From assembly GCA_039944535.1 (NCBI GenBank), contig JBDUYP010000020.1, positions 177,777-241,776 of the forward strand: 64,000 nt of DNA, in the 5' to 3' direction. This DNA comes from JAMZMI01 sp039944535. GTDB lineage: Bacteria > Bacteroidota > Bacteroidia > Cytophagales > Cyclobacteriaceae. The notes beneath the pieces are model-generated. The model was not told the origin of the DNA, did no database searches, and worked only from the letters and a program-made list of their open reading frames with translations. Shown here in pieces: positions 31,507 through 39,698 of the stretch. The stretch's first letter is position 1, and each line of letters begins with the position of its first letter. Made by a program: the position numbers and the translations under genes.

Positions 31507-34014
31507 TTAACTTAATCTAAACTTGCTTATTCTCTCATTCAAACCTACGGCGACCTGAGAAAGGTCTGCAGTCTTCGCATTATAGTTGTCCATGCCTGCT
31601 GAAAGCTCGGTAGCAGAACTTGCGATTTCTTCAGTGCCGGCAGCAGTTTGCTCTGCTATTACCACAACAGACTCGGTGATCGTTACCACGTGTTTGATAG
31701 CATCTATCTGCTGAAGCACGTGGTTTCTGATTTCATCGGAGACATTGAGGTTGGCATTGGCCGACTCATATATTTCGTTGAAGGCGTCAGAAGCATGTTT
31801 GGTGGCATCTTCCCCACTTTGTACACTGGCCTTCATCATTTCTATGGCGGTACTGGCACTAGACACATCCTTCTTCACGTCAAGAATGAGTTTTTCTATT
31901 TCTTTTGCAGATTTGCGGGAGTCCTCGGCCAGTTTGCGAATTTCCTCAGCCACCACTGCAAAGCCTCGTCCTGCATCCCCGGCCTGGGCGGCTTCTATGG
32001 CGGCATTGAGTGCCAACAAGTTTGTTTGAGCTGCTATGTCGGTTATGACCGAAAGGACGCTGGAAATTTCATTGGAGCGGTCGGTTAGGATCTGAATGGA
32101 ATTATAAGTTTCACCCGAAAAAGCAGAAATGTCTCGCATGCTAAACCCAGCCTTTTTTACCAATTTCAACCCTTTGTCACTGTTATCCGAGACCTCCTGC
32201 GCTACACTTTTGATTTTATCGGCCTGATCTCCCATTTGATTGGAGGATCTGAGGATTCCTTCTACCAGATTAGAAGACTCATCTACTTTTGTCACCTGGT
32301 TTTGTGCCCCTCGGCTCATTTCTGATATTGAGGAGGCAATCTCACGGGTGTTGAGGGTCATCTCTTCATTTACCCCGAGCATTTCCACAGCAGAATCAGC
32401 TACACTTTTGGATCCAGCCAAAATTCCCTTGATCAAGTCGCTGATGTTATCAAGAGCGGAGTTCAGGTTGTTGGAAAGAACCTCCACGTCTCCTTGCACA
32501 TTACTGCTAAACCTTACGGTGAGATCCCCTTCAGCCATGGCATTGACCACATGGTTTATTTCTTTGAATGGATTTGCCAGGGAGTCGAGAAGTGAGTTTA
32601 TAGAATCACTAAGCTCTTTCCACGCACCAGTTTCCCAGGCAGTCTCAATACGGGCTGTGCTTAACTCGCCGGACTCTCCTGCTCTTTTCACGACAGCATT
32701 GGTTTCGTTGATTACGGTCTCCAGGTTTTCGCGCATTCGCAAAAGCGCATATCCCAGCATATCGCGATCGCTTGATACCTCAAAAGATTCTGACAGGTTG
32801 CCGAGACCAATCTGATGTGCAAAGTTTGATTTGTAAATCAACTGATCCATCAAGTGGTTTGCGGATTTTGCCAGTTGGCCGATTTCGTCCGAGGACTTGA
32901 AGTCCAGCCTGTTTTCCGCATCTAAATCCCCAGTTGATAGCCGTTGTAGCATTTCACTTGATTGATCCAATGACCTTGCGATGGAGGTGGCAATTTTGTA
33001 GGTAATGATTATGAGTATCACTAGTCCGATAAGTCCAACTGCGATAGTAGTAAAGAAAGTTCTGGCAATAGGGCCGGTTATTTCCTTGGTGGGGATTTCC
33101 AAACCGGCAGACCATGGGGATTTCGAATATCCAATTTCAATAGGAGCAAAAGCGATCATCACCTCTTCCTTGCCAAAACCAGCGTTTTTGGCAGTAAAAG
33201 ACTTTGTTTCTCCATTAGCGATGATTGATTTTAAGTCAAAGTCCAGATTTTGATAAAAGGGCAATGAATCCAAAGGCTGGTTGGCATATTTCAGGTTTTC
33301 GTGTGTAATCACGGTTCCTTTATTTGAAACCAGAAAAGCAAAGCCTCTATCAAAAAAGTCTATCTCAGACATTGATTCAAAGTCATCCAAAAACATGTCT
33401 GTTCCGATGAGTCCGGCAAACTTGCCATCTACCATAATGGGAGCTTCCGGAGAAACACCTAGCAAAAGCTCGTCTGATTTGCCGCCATAGGCAGCAAATT
33501 TGTAGGGCTCACCAATGATTTCTTGCGGGTTTTGTTTGATGTAGGAATACAGCCCCGTTTCAGGGTCACCGTTCAGGTTGTCCAGGCGGATGTGCTCCTG
33601 AACTTTACCATCATCCAGGTAATAGGTGGCTCTTTCACGACCGAATGGTTTGTCCCACGCTGGGTCAATAGACCAGAGTTCATAACTCATCCAGGCGGCC
33701 TCATATTTGGGGTTGGATTTGAGGGCGCCAATCATGATTTGCTTTCTAACCTCGGTTCTTTGGTCTGCGGGCAGAGAAAGAGCGGCTTCCATAGCTGTGG
33801 CCATAGACCGAGCCACGGCAATGTCTTCACTCAAAATCCTGGAAATCTCATTTGCTTTCTGGCTGGCAGCAGTATTTACCAGCTTCCAGCCTTCCTCTAT
33901 AGCCTGATTTCGCAGGCTCAGTGTTATATAGCCCAGCGTAAACACGTAAGTCAGAATCATGGTGCCTATGATAAACACCATCATTTTTTTTCGAATGCTA
34001 AAATTCAAGTTCAT
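31507..34014 (-). CDS. dCache-type methyl-accepting chemotaxis protein
   Basis: An 835-residue receptor. TM1 is near residues 11-30, a periplasmic dCache_1-like sensor of about 300 residues follows (features include WMSYELWSIDPAWDKPFGRE, ATYYLDDGKVQE and the second-lobe SNKGTVITHENLKY), and TM2 is near 340-362. HAMP repeats and a cytoplasmic hairpin with the conserved tip AIEAAQAGDAGRGFAVV follow to residue 835. dCache domains bind amino acids, purines or polyamines in other bacteria; the ligand here is unknown. The protein ends without a CheR/CheB tether pentapeptide. It is the first gene of the leftward chemotaxis operon. Confidence 0.94.
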   Translation of the reverse strand: MNLNFSIRKKMMVFIIGTMILTYVFTLGYITLSLRNQAIEEGWKLVNTAASQKANEISRILSEDIAVARSMATAMEAALSLPADQRTEVRKQIMIGALKSNPKYEAAWMSYELWSIDPAWDKPFGRERATYYLDDGKVQEHIRLDNLNGDPETGLYSYIKQNPQEIIGEPYKFAAYGGKSDELLLGVSPEAPIMVDGKFAGLIGTDMFLDDFESMSEIDFFDRGFAFLVSNKGTVITHENLKYANQPLDSLPFYQNLDFDLKSIIANGETKSFTAKNAGFGKEEVMIAFAPIEIGYSKSPWSAGLEIPTKEITGPIARTFFTTIAVGLIGLVILIIITYKIATSIARSLDQSSEMLQRLSTGDLDAENRLDFKSSDEIGQLAKSANHLMDQLIYKSNFAHQIGLGNLSESFEVSSDRDMLGYALLRMRENLETVINETNAVVKRAGESGELSTARIETAWETGAWKELSDSINSLLDSLANPFKEINHVVNAMAEGDLTVRFSSNVQGDVEVLSNNLNSALDNISDLIKGILAGSKSVADSAVEMLGVNEEMTLNTREIASSISEMSRGAQNQVTKVDESSNLVEGILRSSNQMGDQADKIKSVAQEVSDNSDKGLKLVKKAGFSMRDISAFSGETYNSIQILTDRSNEISSVLSVITDIAAQTNLLALNAAIEAAQAGDAGRGFAVVAEEIRKLAEDSRKSAKEIEKLILDVKKDVSSASTAIEMMKASVQSGEDATKHASDAFNEIYESANANLNVSDEIRNHVLQQIDAIKHVVTITESVVVIAEQTAAGTEEIASSATELSAGMDNYNAKTADLSQVAVGLNERISKFRLS

Positions 34015-34175
34015 AGCTAAATAAGGTTGGTGCTGGGGTGGTCTCTCATCGAAACAGCAATTAAAGAAAGTTATTTTGGATGAGAAAACCTCCTAATTTC
34101 GATAACTAGGAAATTTTCTAGGATGAGTGAGGAAAGAACCCGGAAGTGGGAATGCGGCTCTGTAATTTTGAATAA

Positions 34176-34571
34176 CTAAACGGTTTTGGAGCGGACAAGC
34201 AGTTTTTCTATAAATGCGGAGTTGAGCTTTATACCTTCTTCAAAAGAGATGAATTTGCCTTCTGATTGGAGTATGAGGTCAGGTTTGGTTTCTATACTCA
34301 GTGAATGAAATGCAATGGGCCATGCGTAGGATTCCAGCTTATACCTAAAATGAATGATGATCCCTTTTGGTCGTAGTTCAATGTTGGCGTACGTTTTATA
34401 ATGAGCAGCTTTTAGGTACTCCTGATATTCATCGCTGATTGCAGCTATGGGCATACGTTTCGAACCAATACCGCCCAATTTCAGTCTTTCCAAAAGTGAA
34501 TAGGGTTCTCCTACGATCCCGTTTATTTGAAGCGTAACTTCTCTGCTGGTATATGTGGTTTCCAGGATCAC
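34176..34571 (-). CDS. Uncharacterised small cytosolic protein
   Basis: A 131-residue protein with mixed alpha/beta composition, no signal peptide and no membrane segment. A strand-rich pattern (TLQINGIV, YANIELRPKGIIIHFRYKL, LSIETKPDLILQS) suggests a beta sandwich or PH-like fold. It starts three bases after the small membrane-protein gene and is the last of four leftward genes beginning at 36747. I do not recognise a family. A role tied to the membrane partner is the simplest guess. Confidence 0.65.
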   Translation of the reverse strand: MILETTYTSREVTLQINGIVGEPYSLLERLKLGGIGSKRMPIAAISDEYQEYLKAAHYKTYANIELRPKGIIIHFRYKLESYAWPIAFHSLSIETKPDLILQSEGKFISFEEGIKLNSAFIEKLLVRSKTV

Positions 34572-34574
34572 GGG

Positions 34575-34832
34575 CTATTCTATGGTTTCAGGTTGAGCGT
34601 TAACAGCTCCCCGGTAGCCCAGGTATCCGCCAAAGGCAGCTCCTGCAATGGCCAAAAGGTAAGCACCAAATGGGTTTGCAAAGAGCTGCATTCCGATGTA
34701 CAGTCCCACTATTTCCATACTGATCCAAAGCAGCACCATGTTAATAATATACCTCGTGGCTCTGAGTCCCTTTTCCTGAACGATGTTTTTGATGGTTCGC
34801 CCGAGAGATATCATTGCAATTATTTCCAGCAT
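34575..34832 (-). CDS. Small two-helix membrane protein
   Basis: An 85-residue protein with two hydrophobic helices (about 26-50 and 54-75), the second rich in glycine and alanine (GAYLLAIAGAAFGGYLGYRG). The N-terminal segment is basic and amphipathic, so the N-terminus should be cytosolic. It is ten bases after the arylamine N-acetyltransferase gene and three before the small cytosolic protein. Function unknown. Confidence 0.65.
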   Translation of the reverse strand: MLEIIAMISLGRTIKNIVQEKGLRATRYIINMVLLWISMEIVGLYIGMQLFANPFGAYLLAIAGAAFGGYLGYRGAVNAQPETIE

Positions 34833-34842
34833 AGTTGAATTT

Positions 34843-35670
34843 TTATTTCAGTTTTCCCAGAATCAAATTTCGGCTATTGATAGCAAAGTGATGCTCTAGT
34901 TTGGATAAAAACTCATCCTCATTAAGAATCGGTTTTTCCTCTGTGTCTCCCTTAAGTTCAAATATGATTTTGCGATCAGTGAGCGTAATCCTGCCGTTTC
35001 TGAAGAGCTGGGTGATCAGTTTTTGTTGAGTGAAATGAGACTTTTCTGACTCTTGATGGTAGTTACACATTGGCAGGAATTCGATAAACTCCCGAGGCTT
35101 CAGGTCAAACCTATAGACTGACTCGTAAACGGAGTTATCAGAGGATTTTTTCAAAATAATCCGCTCATCAGGATCCACCTCAAATTGGAAGTAGGTATTG
35201 TAATCAAGCTGTGGAGTGTTTAAAATTAGAGGCTTTGGCTCCACGAAAAGTTTTCCAAACCCCACATCCAGCAAGCACTCTTTATCTCCTACTTTGGCCA
35301 CCACTGCCATGTGGTCAAAGTCCGGCCCCCAACTATTATTTTTCCCTTTTACGTTGGCCGAAATAAGAAAACACTCAAAACCCAAATGACTTAGCAAATG
35401 ATAAAGCAGGGCATTTAGCTCATAGCAAAATCCCCCTCTTCTCTGGTGCACTACCTTCTCGAATATGGAATCTATGTTCATCAGGATTTTTGGGCCATAA
35501 TGAATATCCAGATTTTCGAATGGAATAGAGAGGAGGTGGGCTTTATGGATTTTTTTTAGAAAAGCGATAGACGGCTCTTCCTTCGCCAGGCCAAGTCTCT
35601 GCAGGTACGGCTCAATGGGTATGGGCTTGGCTTTGGATCGGGTCTGAAAGTAATTGAGTTGGCGAGACAT
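34843..35670 (-). CDS. nat: Arylamine N-acetyltransferase
   Basis: A 275-residue enzyme of the NAT family. The Cys-His-Asp triad is visible as Cys82 in RRGGFCYELN, His120 in DFDHMAVV and Asp135 in LLDVGFGK. The RGGFCYELN motif is the family hallmark. It transfers acetyl from acetyl-CoA to arylamines, hydrazines or, in biosynthetic versions, amino groups of precursors. The start at 35670 (MSRQLNYFQ) lies six bases from the upstream gene, so it belongs to a four-gene unit. The physiological substrate is unknown. Confidence 0.9.
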   Translation of the reverse strand: MSRQLNYFQTRSKAKPIPIEPYLQRLGLAKEEPSIAFLKKIHKAHLLSIPFENLDIHYGPKILMNIDSIFEKVVHQRRGGFCYELNALLYHLLSHLGFECFLISANVKGKNNSWGPDFDHMAVVAKVGDKECLLDVGFGKLFVEPKPLILNTPQLDYNTYFQFEVDPDERIILKKSSDNSVYESVYRFDLKPREFIEFLPMCNYHQESEKSHFTQQKLITQLFRNGRITLTDRKIIFELKGDTEEKPILNEDEFLSKLEHHFAINSRNLILGKLK

Positions 35671-35676
35671 GTGACT

Positions 35677-36747
35677 CTATTTGACATTAAAATCGAACTT
35701 TATGTTTTCTATAAAGTTTTCCAGTGCCTTTTGCCAGGTGGTGTCAGCGTCCCACCTGCTTCCCACGTGTACATCCATTACTATCGTTTGCTTGATGTAG
35801 AACTTCGCCATGTTACCATTTGCCGGAATTCGCTTCAGAATGGGCTTTTCACCCTTTTTTGATATTTCTGAAATATACACAGTCTCGGATGGCGCAGTTG
35901 GGTAGTTGAGCATCTGCTTGATGGTGCGCCCCGAGCTTATCAGTGGCATAAGTGCATACTGATACCCTGTTTTGTAGAGGTCTTCTATGCTGGTGAAGTT
36001 TACCAGTTCATATTTGAAAGGGTATTGCTGCATGATGCTGTCCAATTCCCTGTTTGCCGCAGCTACTTCAGCATTTTTTTTGCGCAGCTTTTCTATATCC
36101 CTTTCGGACAAACCTTCTTTGATTGTCACCGAATCAAACTTAATAACGGCAATCCCAAGACTTTTCAGTCTGCTTGGCACATTGACATACCGGGTGCCTG
36201 TATATAAATTCAAATCATCCAAAAACTCCGGTTGATCAGGGATGAGAAAATTGGTTCTGGGTATCTCTTGCCGCAAAACCTGCCGGCCGAGTACCAGCAT
36301 CAATTCCCTGAGGGAGGTAGAAGAAATACTGTAATATGGGTTGTTGAGGTCAAGCTCTTCTTTGATAGGGTAAATGCCAATTTCAAACATGGGATTGCTT
36401 TCGTCACCGGAGTGTGAGAGCGAAAGGATGTTGGAGATATCTCTTTTTTCCAGCAGGTCTTTATAAGCTTTGGTTACTTCAGGTCCAGCTTTTAGGTCGT
36501 CTTCATAAATGTAAATGATACCATCCACACCTATTTTTTTAAAGCTCTTATGTGCATCTAGCGCAAACTTTTTCCAATCCCCTCTTACCGAATATCCATT
36601 TTGATACATTTCGGGTATGGAAACAACTACCGCACACCGGGTAGAAGTGAGATTGTCAGGAACCTGAGCGAACGCCTGCAGCCCTGAGCAGATGCAAAAA
36701 AGTATGAGGAGAGAATTGAGAGTGTTGTTTTTGCGCATGATGATCAA
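35677..36747 (-). CDS. Uncharacterised exported protein
   Basis: A 356-residue protein of unknown family. The N-terminus is a signal peptide (hydrophobic core about 10-26, cleavage near AFA-Q). The mature part is alternating helix and strand; a short coiled-coil-like segment with LRKKNAEVAAANRELDSIM lies near 225-243, and an aromatic-rich region YELVNFTSIEDLYKTGYQYA follows. No catalytic motif is evident. The start could be the fourth residue (MRKNN). It heads a four-gene leftward unit with the N-acetyltransferase and lies 49 bases from the divergent tag gene. Confidence 0.7.
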   Translation of the reverse strand: MIIMRKNNTLNSLLILFCICSGLQAFAQVPDNLTSTRCAVVVSIPEMYQNGYSVRGDWKKFALDAHKSFKKIGVDGIIYIYEDDLKAGPEVTKAYKDLLEKRDISNILSLSHSGDESNPMFEIGIYPIKEELDLNNPYYSISSTSLRELMLVLGRQVLRQEIPRTNFLIPDQPEFLDDLNLYTGTRYVNVPSRLKSLGIAVIKFDSVTIKEGLSERDIEKLRKKNAEVAAANRELDSIMQQYPFKYELVNFTSIEDLYKTGYQYALMPLISSGRTIKQMLNYPTAPSETVYISEISKKGEKPILKRIPANGNMAKFYIKQTIVMDVHVGSRWDADTTWQKALENFIENIKFDFNVK

Positions 36748-36796
36748 ACCAGCGATAAATTTATATATTAACCCCTAAAGCACAAGACTATTATTT

Positions 36797-37363
36797 ATGG
36801 ACATGAAAAGATGTGACTGGGCCTTAGGTATGTTTGATGATTATGTGAAATACCATGATGAGGAATGGGGTGTGCCCGTCCATGATGACCATAAGCACTT
36901 TGAGTTTTTGGTACTAGAGAGCGCTCAAGCGGGACTTAGCTGGAGTACTATATTGAAAAAAAGAGCTGGATATAGACATGCATTTGCAGGTTTTGATGTG
37001 AAGAAGGTGGCGGCTTTTGGAGAAAAGGAATTGGAGAAGCTTTTGCTAGATCCGGGGATCATCAGAAACAAAATGAAGATCTCCGCTACCATCAACAATG
37101 CTCAGAAGTTCATAGAAGTACAAAGCGAGTTTGGATCGTTCGACAAATACATTTGGTCATTTGTAGGAGGAAAACCCATGGTCAATCACTGGAAACACAG
37201 AAATGATGTGCCTGTGACCACAAAAGAATCAGACGCATTGGCCAAAGACCTAAAAAAGCGAGGGTTCAAATTTGTGGGTTCAACGACCATGTATGCTCAC
37301 ATGCAAGCCATCGGTCTGGTCAACGACCACACCATCGATTGCTTTAGGCATGGGCAAGTTTGA
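36797..37363 (+). CDS. tag: DNA-3-methyladenine glycosylase I
   Basis: A 188-residue base-excision repair glycosylase of the Tag family. It opens with MKRCDWAL (Met3 matches the family start, giving 186 residues) and contains the conserved YHDEEWGVPVHDD (about 19-31), the helix with ESAQAGLSWSTILKKR (about 43-58), and the zinc ligands Cys in the start motif and His/Cys near the C-terminus (NDHTIDCFRH). It removes 3-methyladenine from alkylated DNA. Its 3-prime end overlaps the desaturase gene on the other strand by 20 bases. Confidence 0.94.
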   Translation: MDMKRCDWALGMFDDYVKYHDEEWGVPVHDDHKHFEFLVLESAQAGLSWSTILKKRAGYRHAFAGFDVKKVAAFGEKELEKLLLDPGIIRNKMKISATINNAQKFIEVQSEFGSFDKYIWSFVGGKPMVNHWKHRNDVPVTTKESDALAKDLKKRGFKFVGSTTMYAHMQAIGLVNDHTIDCFRHGQV

Positions 37364-38480
37364 CTTCCGCGGGAGTTTGCCGCTTTGTCTTGGGTCTGTA
37401 GTCTGCTTCTCGCCCCATTCTTTTCAAGAAGTTGAAATGAGACTTCAATGCAGCGCCAAATGATGGGATATCGTGATAGGGCACGCCATATTCCTCACAA
37501 GTTGCTTTTATCACTTTGGATATTGACCTGTAGTGCACACTGCAAATATTAGCGAACAAGTGATGTTCTATTTGAGTGTTGAGTCCGCCGGATAAAAATC
37601 CAGCCCACCAGCTACTGGAGGAGAAGTTGGCGGTGGTGTGCATTTGGTGCACCACCCAATCGTCTCCTATGATTCCTTCGTCATCGGGAAGCGGAAAATG
37701 CACTTCTTCCACAGCATGCGCCAGCATAAACATCAAAGCCAGGTACATTCCACAAACAAAGTGAAACAATAAATAACCGAGCACAATTTGACCGACTGTG
37801 TATGGCATGAAAATGATGGGGAGGGCTATGTATAACCCGTAATTGACCAACTTGTAAAAGAACAGCAGAAAATACTCTCTGGCCGGGTGCTTGTGGTTGT
37901 CATAGTTATTGATTCTGTTTTCGAAAAACTGCTTGTAGTCTTTCATCAGAACCCAACTTAGTGTAGCCAGCCCATAAAAAAAGAAGGCATAAAATTGCTG
38001 GAATCTGTGCATCGGTAGCAGCTTCGTACTTGGTGAAATACGCAGAATATCACCAGGTGAAATATCTTCGTCGTGACCGTGTATATTGGTAAAAGTGTGG
38101 TGCGCGTGGTTGTGAGAGATTTTCCACATATACGCACTGGCCCCATTGATATTGAATGCGTGGCTCAGTAGGTCTTTTACCCACTTCTTTTTGGAGTATG
38201 CCCCATGAATGGCGTCATGGCCAATGTTCATAGAGACCAGCGCAATCACTGCTCCTAAAACAGCCCAAAGGACATAACTAGCCCAAAGAGGGACGTTTCC
38301 GAAAACCAACAGACCATAAGTACCAAACCAGGCGGTTATCAGTACGATGGTTTTGACAACCATTTCTGCGTTGGCATGTGTGGAAATCCCTTTTTCTTTA
38401 AAATAACCGTTCACTCTTTCGCGAAGCACGCGGGAGAATTCGGATTTAACTGTGGGACGAAATTTTGGTTGAACTGACAT
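37344..38480 (-). CDS. Membrane fatty acid desaturase
   Basis: A 378-residue acyl-lipid/acyl-CoA desaturase. The three histidine boxes that bind the di-iron centre are present: HDAIH at 88-92, HNHAHH at 123-128 and QIEHH near 305-309. At least two pairs of transmembrane helices flank them (about 43-85 and 155-245). It inserts double bonds into membrane fatty acids and is often cold-regulated. A minus-7-type box on the minus strand lies at 38507-38514. The position of the double bond cannot be told, and an electron donor is not encoded nearby. Confidence 0.93.
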   Translation of the reverse strand: MSVQPKFRPTVKSEFSRVLRERVNGYFKEKGISTHANAEMVVKTIVLITAWFGTYGLLVFGNVPLWASYVLWAVLGAVIALVSMNIGHDAIHGAYSKKKWVKDLLSHAFNINGASAYMWKISHNHAHHTFTNIHGHDEDISPGDILRISPSTKLLPMHRFQQFYAFFFYGLATLSWVLMKDYKQFFENRINNYDNHKHPAREYFLLFFYKLVNYGLYIALPIIFMPYTVGQIVLGYLLFHFVCGMYLALMFMLAHAVEEVHFPLPDDEGIIGDDWVVHQMHTTANFSSSSWWAGFLSGGLNTQIEHHLFANICSVHYRSISKVIKATCEEYGVPYHDIPSFGAALKSHFNFLKRMGREADYRPKTKRQTPAEVKLAHA

Positions 38481-38506
38481 AATGCCTACTGTCTTAAACT
38501 AGTTTG

Positions 38507-38514
38507 CAAAGGTA
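38507..38514 (-). promoter_or_regulatory. Candidate minus-7 box for the desaturase
   Basis: On the minus strand this reads TACCTTTG, fitting TAnnTTTG at all fixed bases. Transcription would start about 20 bases before the ATG. No TTG is found at the usual spacing, so the call is tentative. Confidence 0.4.
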
Positions 38515-38541
38515 ACTATGTAAAACCAAATTAGTTAGGGG

Positions 38542-38571
38542 TTAAGCTTACGTTTACCTTTTATAGCTTTG
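38542..38571 (+). promoter_or_regulatory. Candidate promoter for prfA
   Basis: TAGCTTTG at 38564-38571 fits TAnnTTTG exactly, and TTA at 38542-38544, 19 bases upstream, matches the TTG element at two of three bases. The predicted start would give a leader of about 17 bases to the ATG at 38594. Confidence 0.5.
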
Positions 38572-38593
38572 TGCCTGAAAATTCGCAATAAGA

Positions 38594-39667
38594 ATGATTG
38601 ATAAATTAGAGGCGATCAAGCACAGGTTTGAGGAAGTAGGGCAGCTGATAGTGCAACCTGATGCTATGGCTGACATGGGCAAGTACACCAAGCTCAACAA
38701 GGAGTATCGCGATCTGGAGAAGATCGTGACGAAATACGACGAATACACTTTAGTCACAGGAAATATTGCCAGTGCCAAAGAGGTTCTGGAAACAGAGAAA
38801 GACCCGGATTTTCGGGAGATGGCCAAAGGAGAGTTGGATGAGTTGGCACCACAAAAGGAGCAACTTGAGGAGGAATTGAAGATACTGCTTATCCCGAGAG
38901 ACCCTAATGATAGCAAAGATGTGATTTTGGAGATCCGCGCAGGAACTGGGGGTGATGAAGCAGCGCTATTTGCCGGAGATTTGTTTGGGATGTACAAAAG
39001 CTACGCAGAAACCGAAGGGTGGAGTTTTTCTGTAGTGAGCCTCACGGAAGGAACAGTTGGCGGGTTTAAGGAAATTGTCTGTAGCGTTACCGGAGAGGAT
39101 GTTTACGGCAAGCTCAAATTTGAGTCAGGGGCTCATCGTGTGCAGCGTGTGCCGAGCACCGAATCGCAAGGCCGGGTGCATACTTCTGCAGCTACGGTGG
39201 CTGTGATGCCCGAAGCAGAGGAGGTAGATGTAGAGCTCAATATGGGAGACATTAGAAAAGACACCTTTCGTGCATCAGGAGCAGGTGGTCAGCACATCAA
39301 CAAAACAGAGTCGGCCATCCGGCTTACACATGCACCCTCAGGATTAGTGGTAGAATGTCAGGATGGAAGATCACAGCATGCCAATTATGATAAGGCGCTC
39401 AAGGTTCTTCGTTCCAGGCTTTATGAAATGGAGCTGAAAAAACACAACGATGAGATCAGCTCACAGCGGAAGTCACTTGTAGGCTCTGGAGACCGATCTG
39501 ATAAAATCAGAACCTACAATTTTCCGCAAGGAAGAGTGACAGATCACAGAATAGGGCATACGGTGTATAACCTGCCGGCTATTTTGGGCGGAGATATTGG
39601 TGACTTCATTGAAAAACTGAGGATCGCCGAGAACACCGAATTAATGAAAGCCGAAAATCAGGAATAA
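38594..39667 (+). CDS. prfA: Peptide chain release factor 1
   Basis: A 357-residue class I release factor recognising UAA and UAG. The tripeptide anticodon position reads PST at 187-189 (PxT type, RF1) and the catalytic GGQ is at 231-233 in ASGAGGQHINK. The downstream GSGDRSDKIRTYNFPQGRVTDHR signature (about 297-319, in parts) also marks the family. It hydrolyses peptidyl-tRNA at stop codons. Length and domain order are standard. The Gln of GGQ would be methylated by PrmC, which is not in this window. The gene lies divergent from the desaturase. Confidence 0.97.
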   Translation: MIDKLEAIKHRFEEVGQLIVQPDAMADMGKYTKLNKEYRDLEKIVTKYDEYTLVTGNIASAKEVLETEKDPDFREMAKGELDELAPQKEQLEEELKILLIPRDPNDSKDVILEIRAGTGGDEAALFAGDLFGMYKSYAETEGWSFSVVSLTEGTVGGFKEIVCSVTGEDVYGKLKFESGAHRVQRVPSTESQGRVHTSAATVAVMPEAEEVDVELNMGDIRKDTFRASGAGGQHINKTESAIRLTHAPSGLVVECQDGRSQHANYDKALKVLRSRLYEMELKKHNDEISSQRKSLVGSGDRSDKIRTYNFPQGRVTDHRIGHTVYNLPAILGGDIGDFIEKLRIAENTELMKAENQE

Positions 39668-39698
39668 ATAAGGGCCACAGGCGTTTATTTCAAACAAC

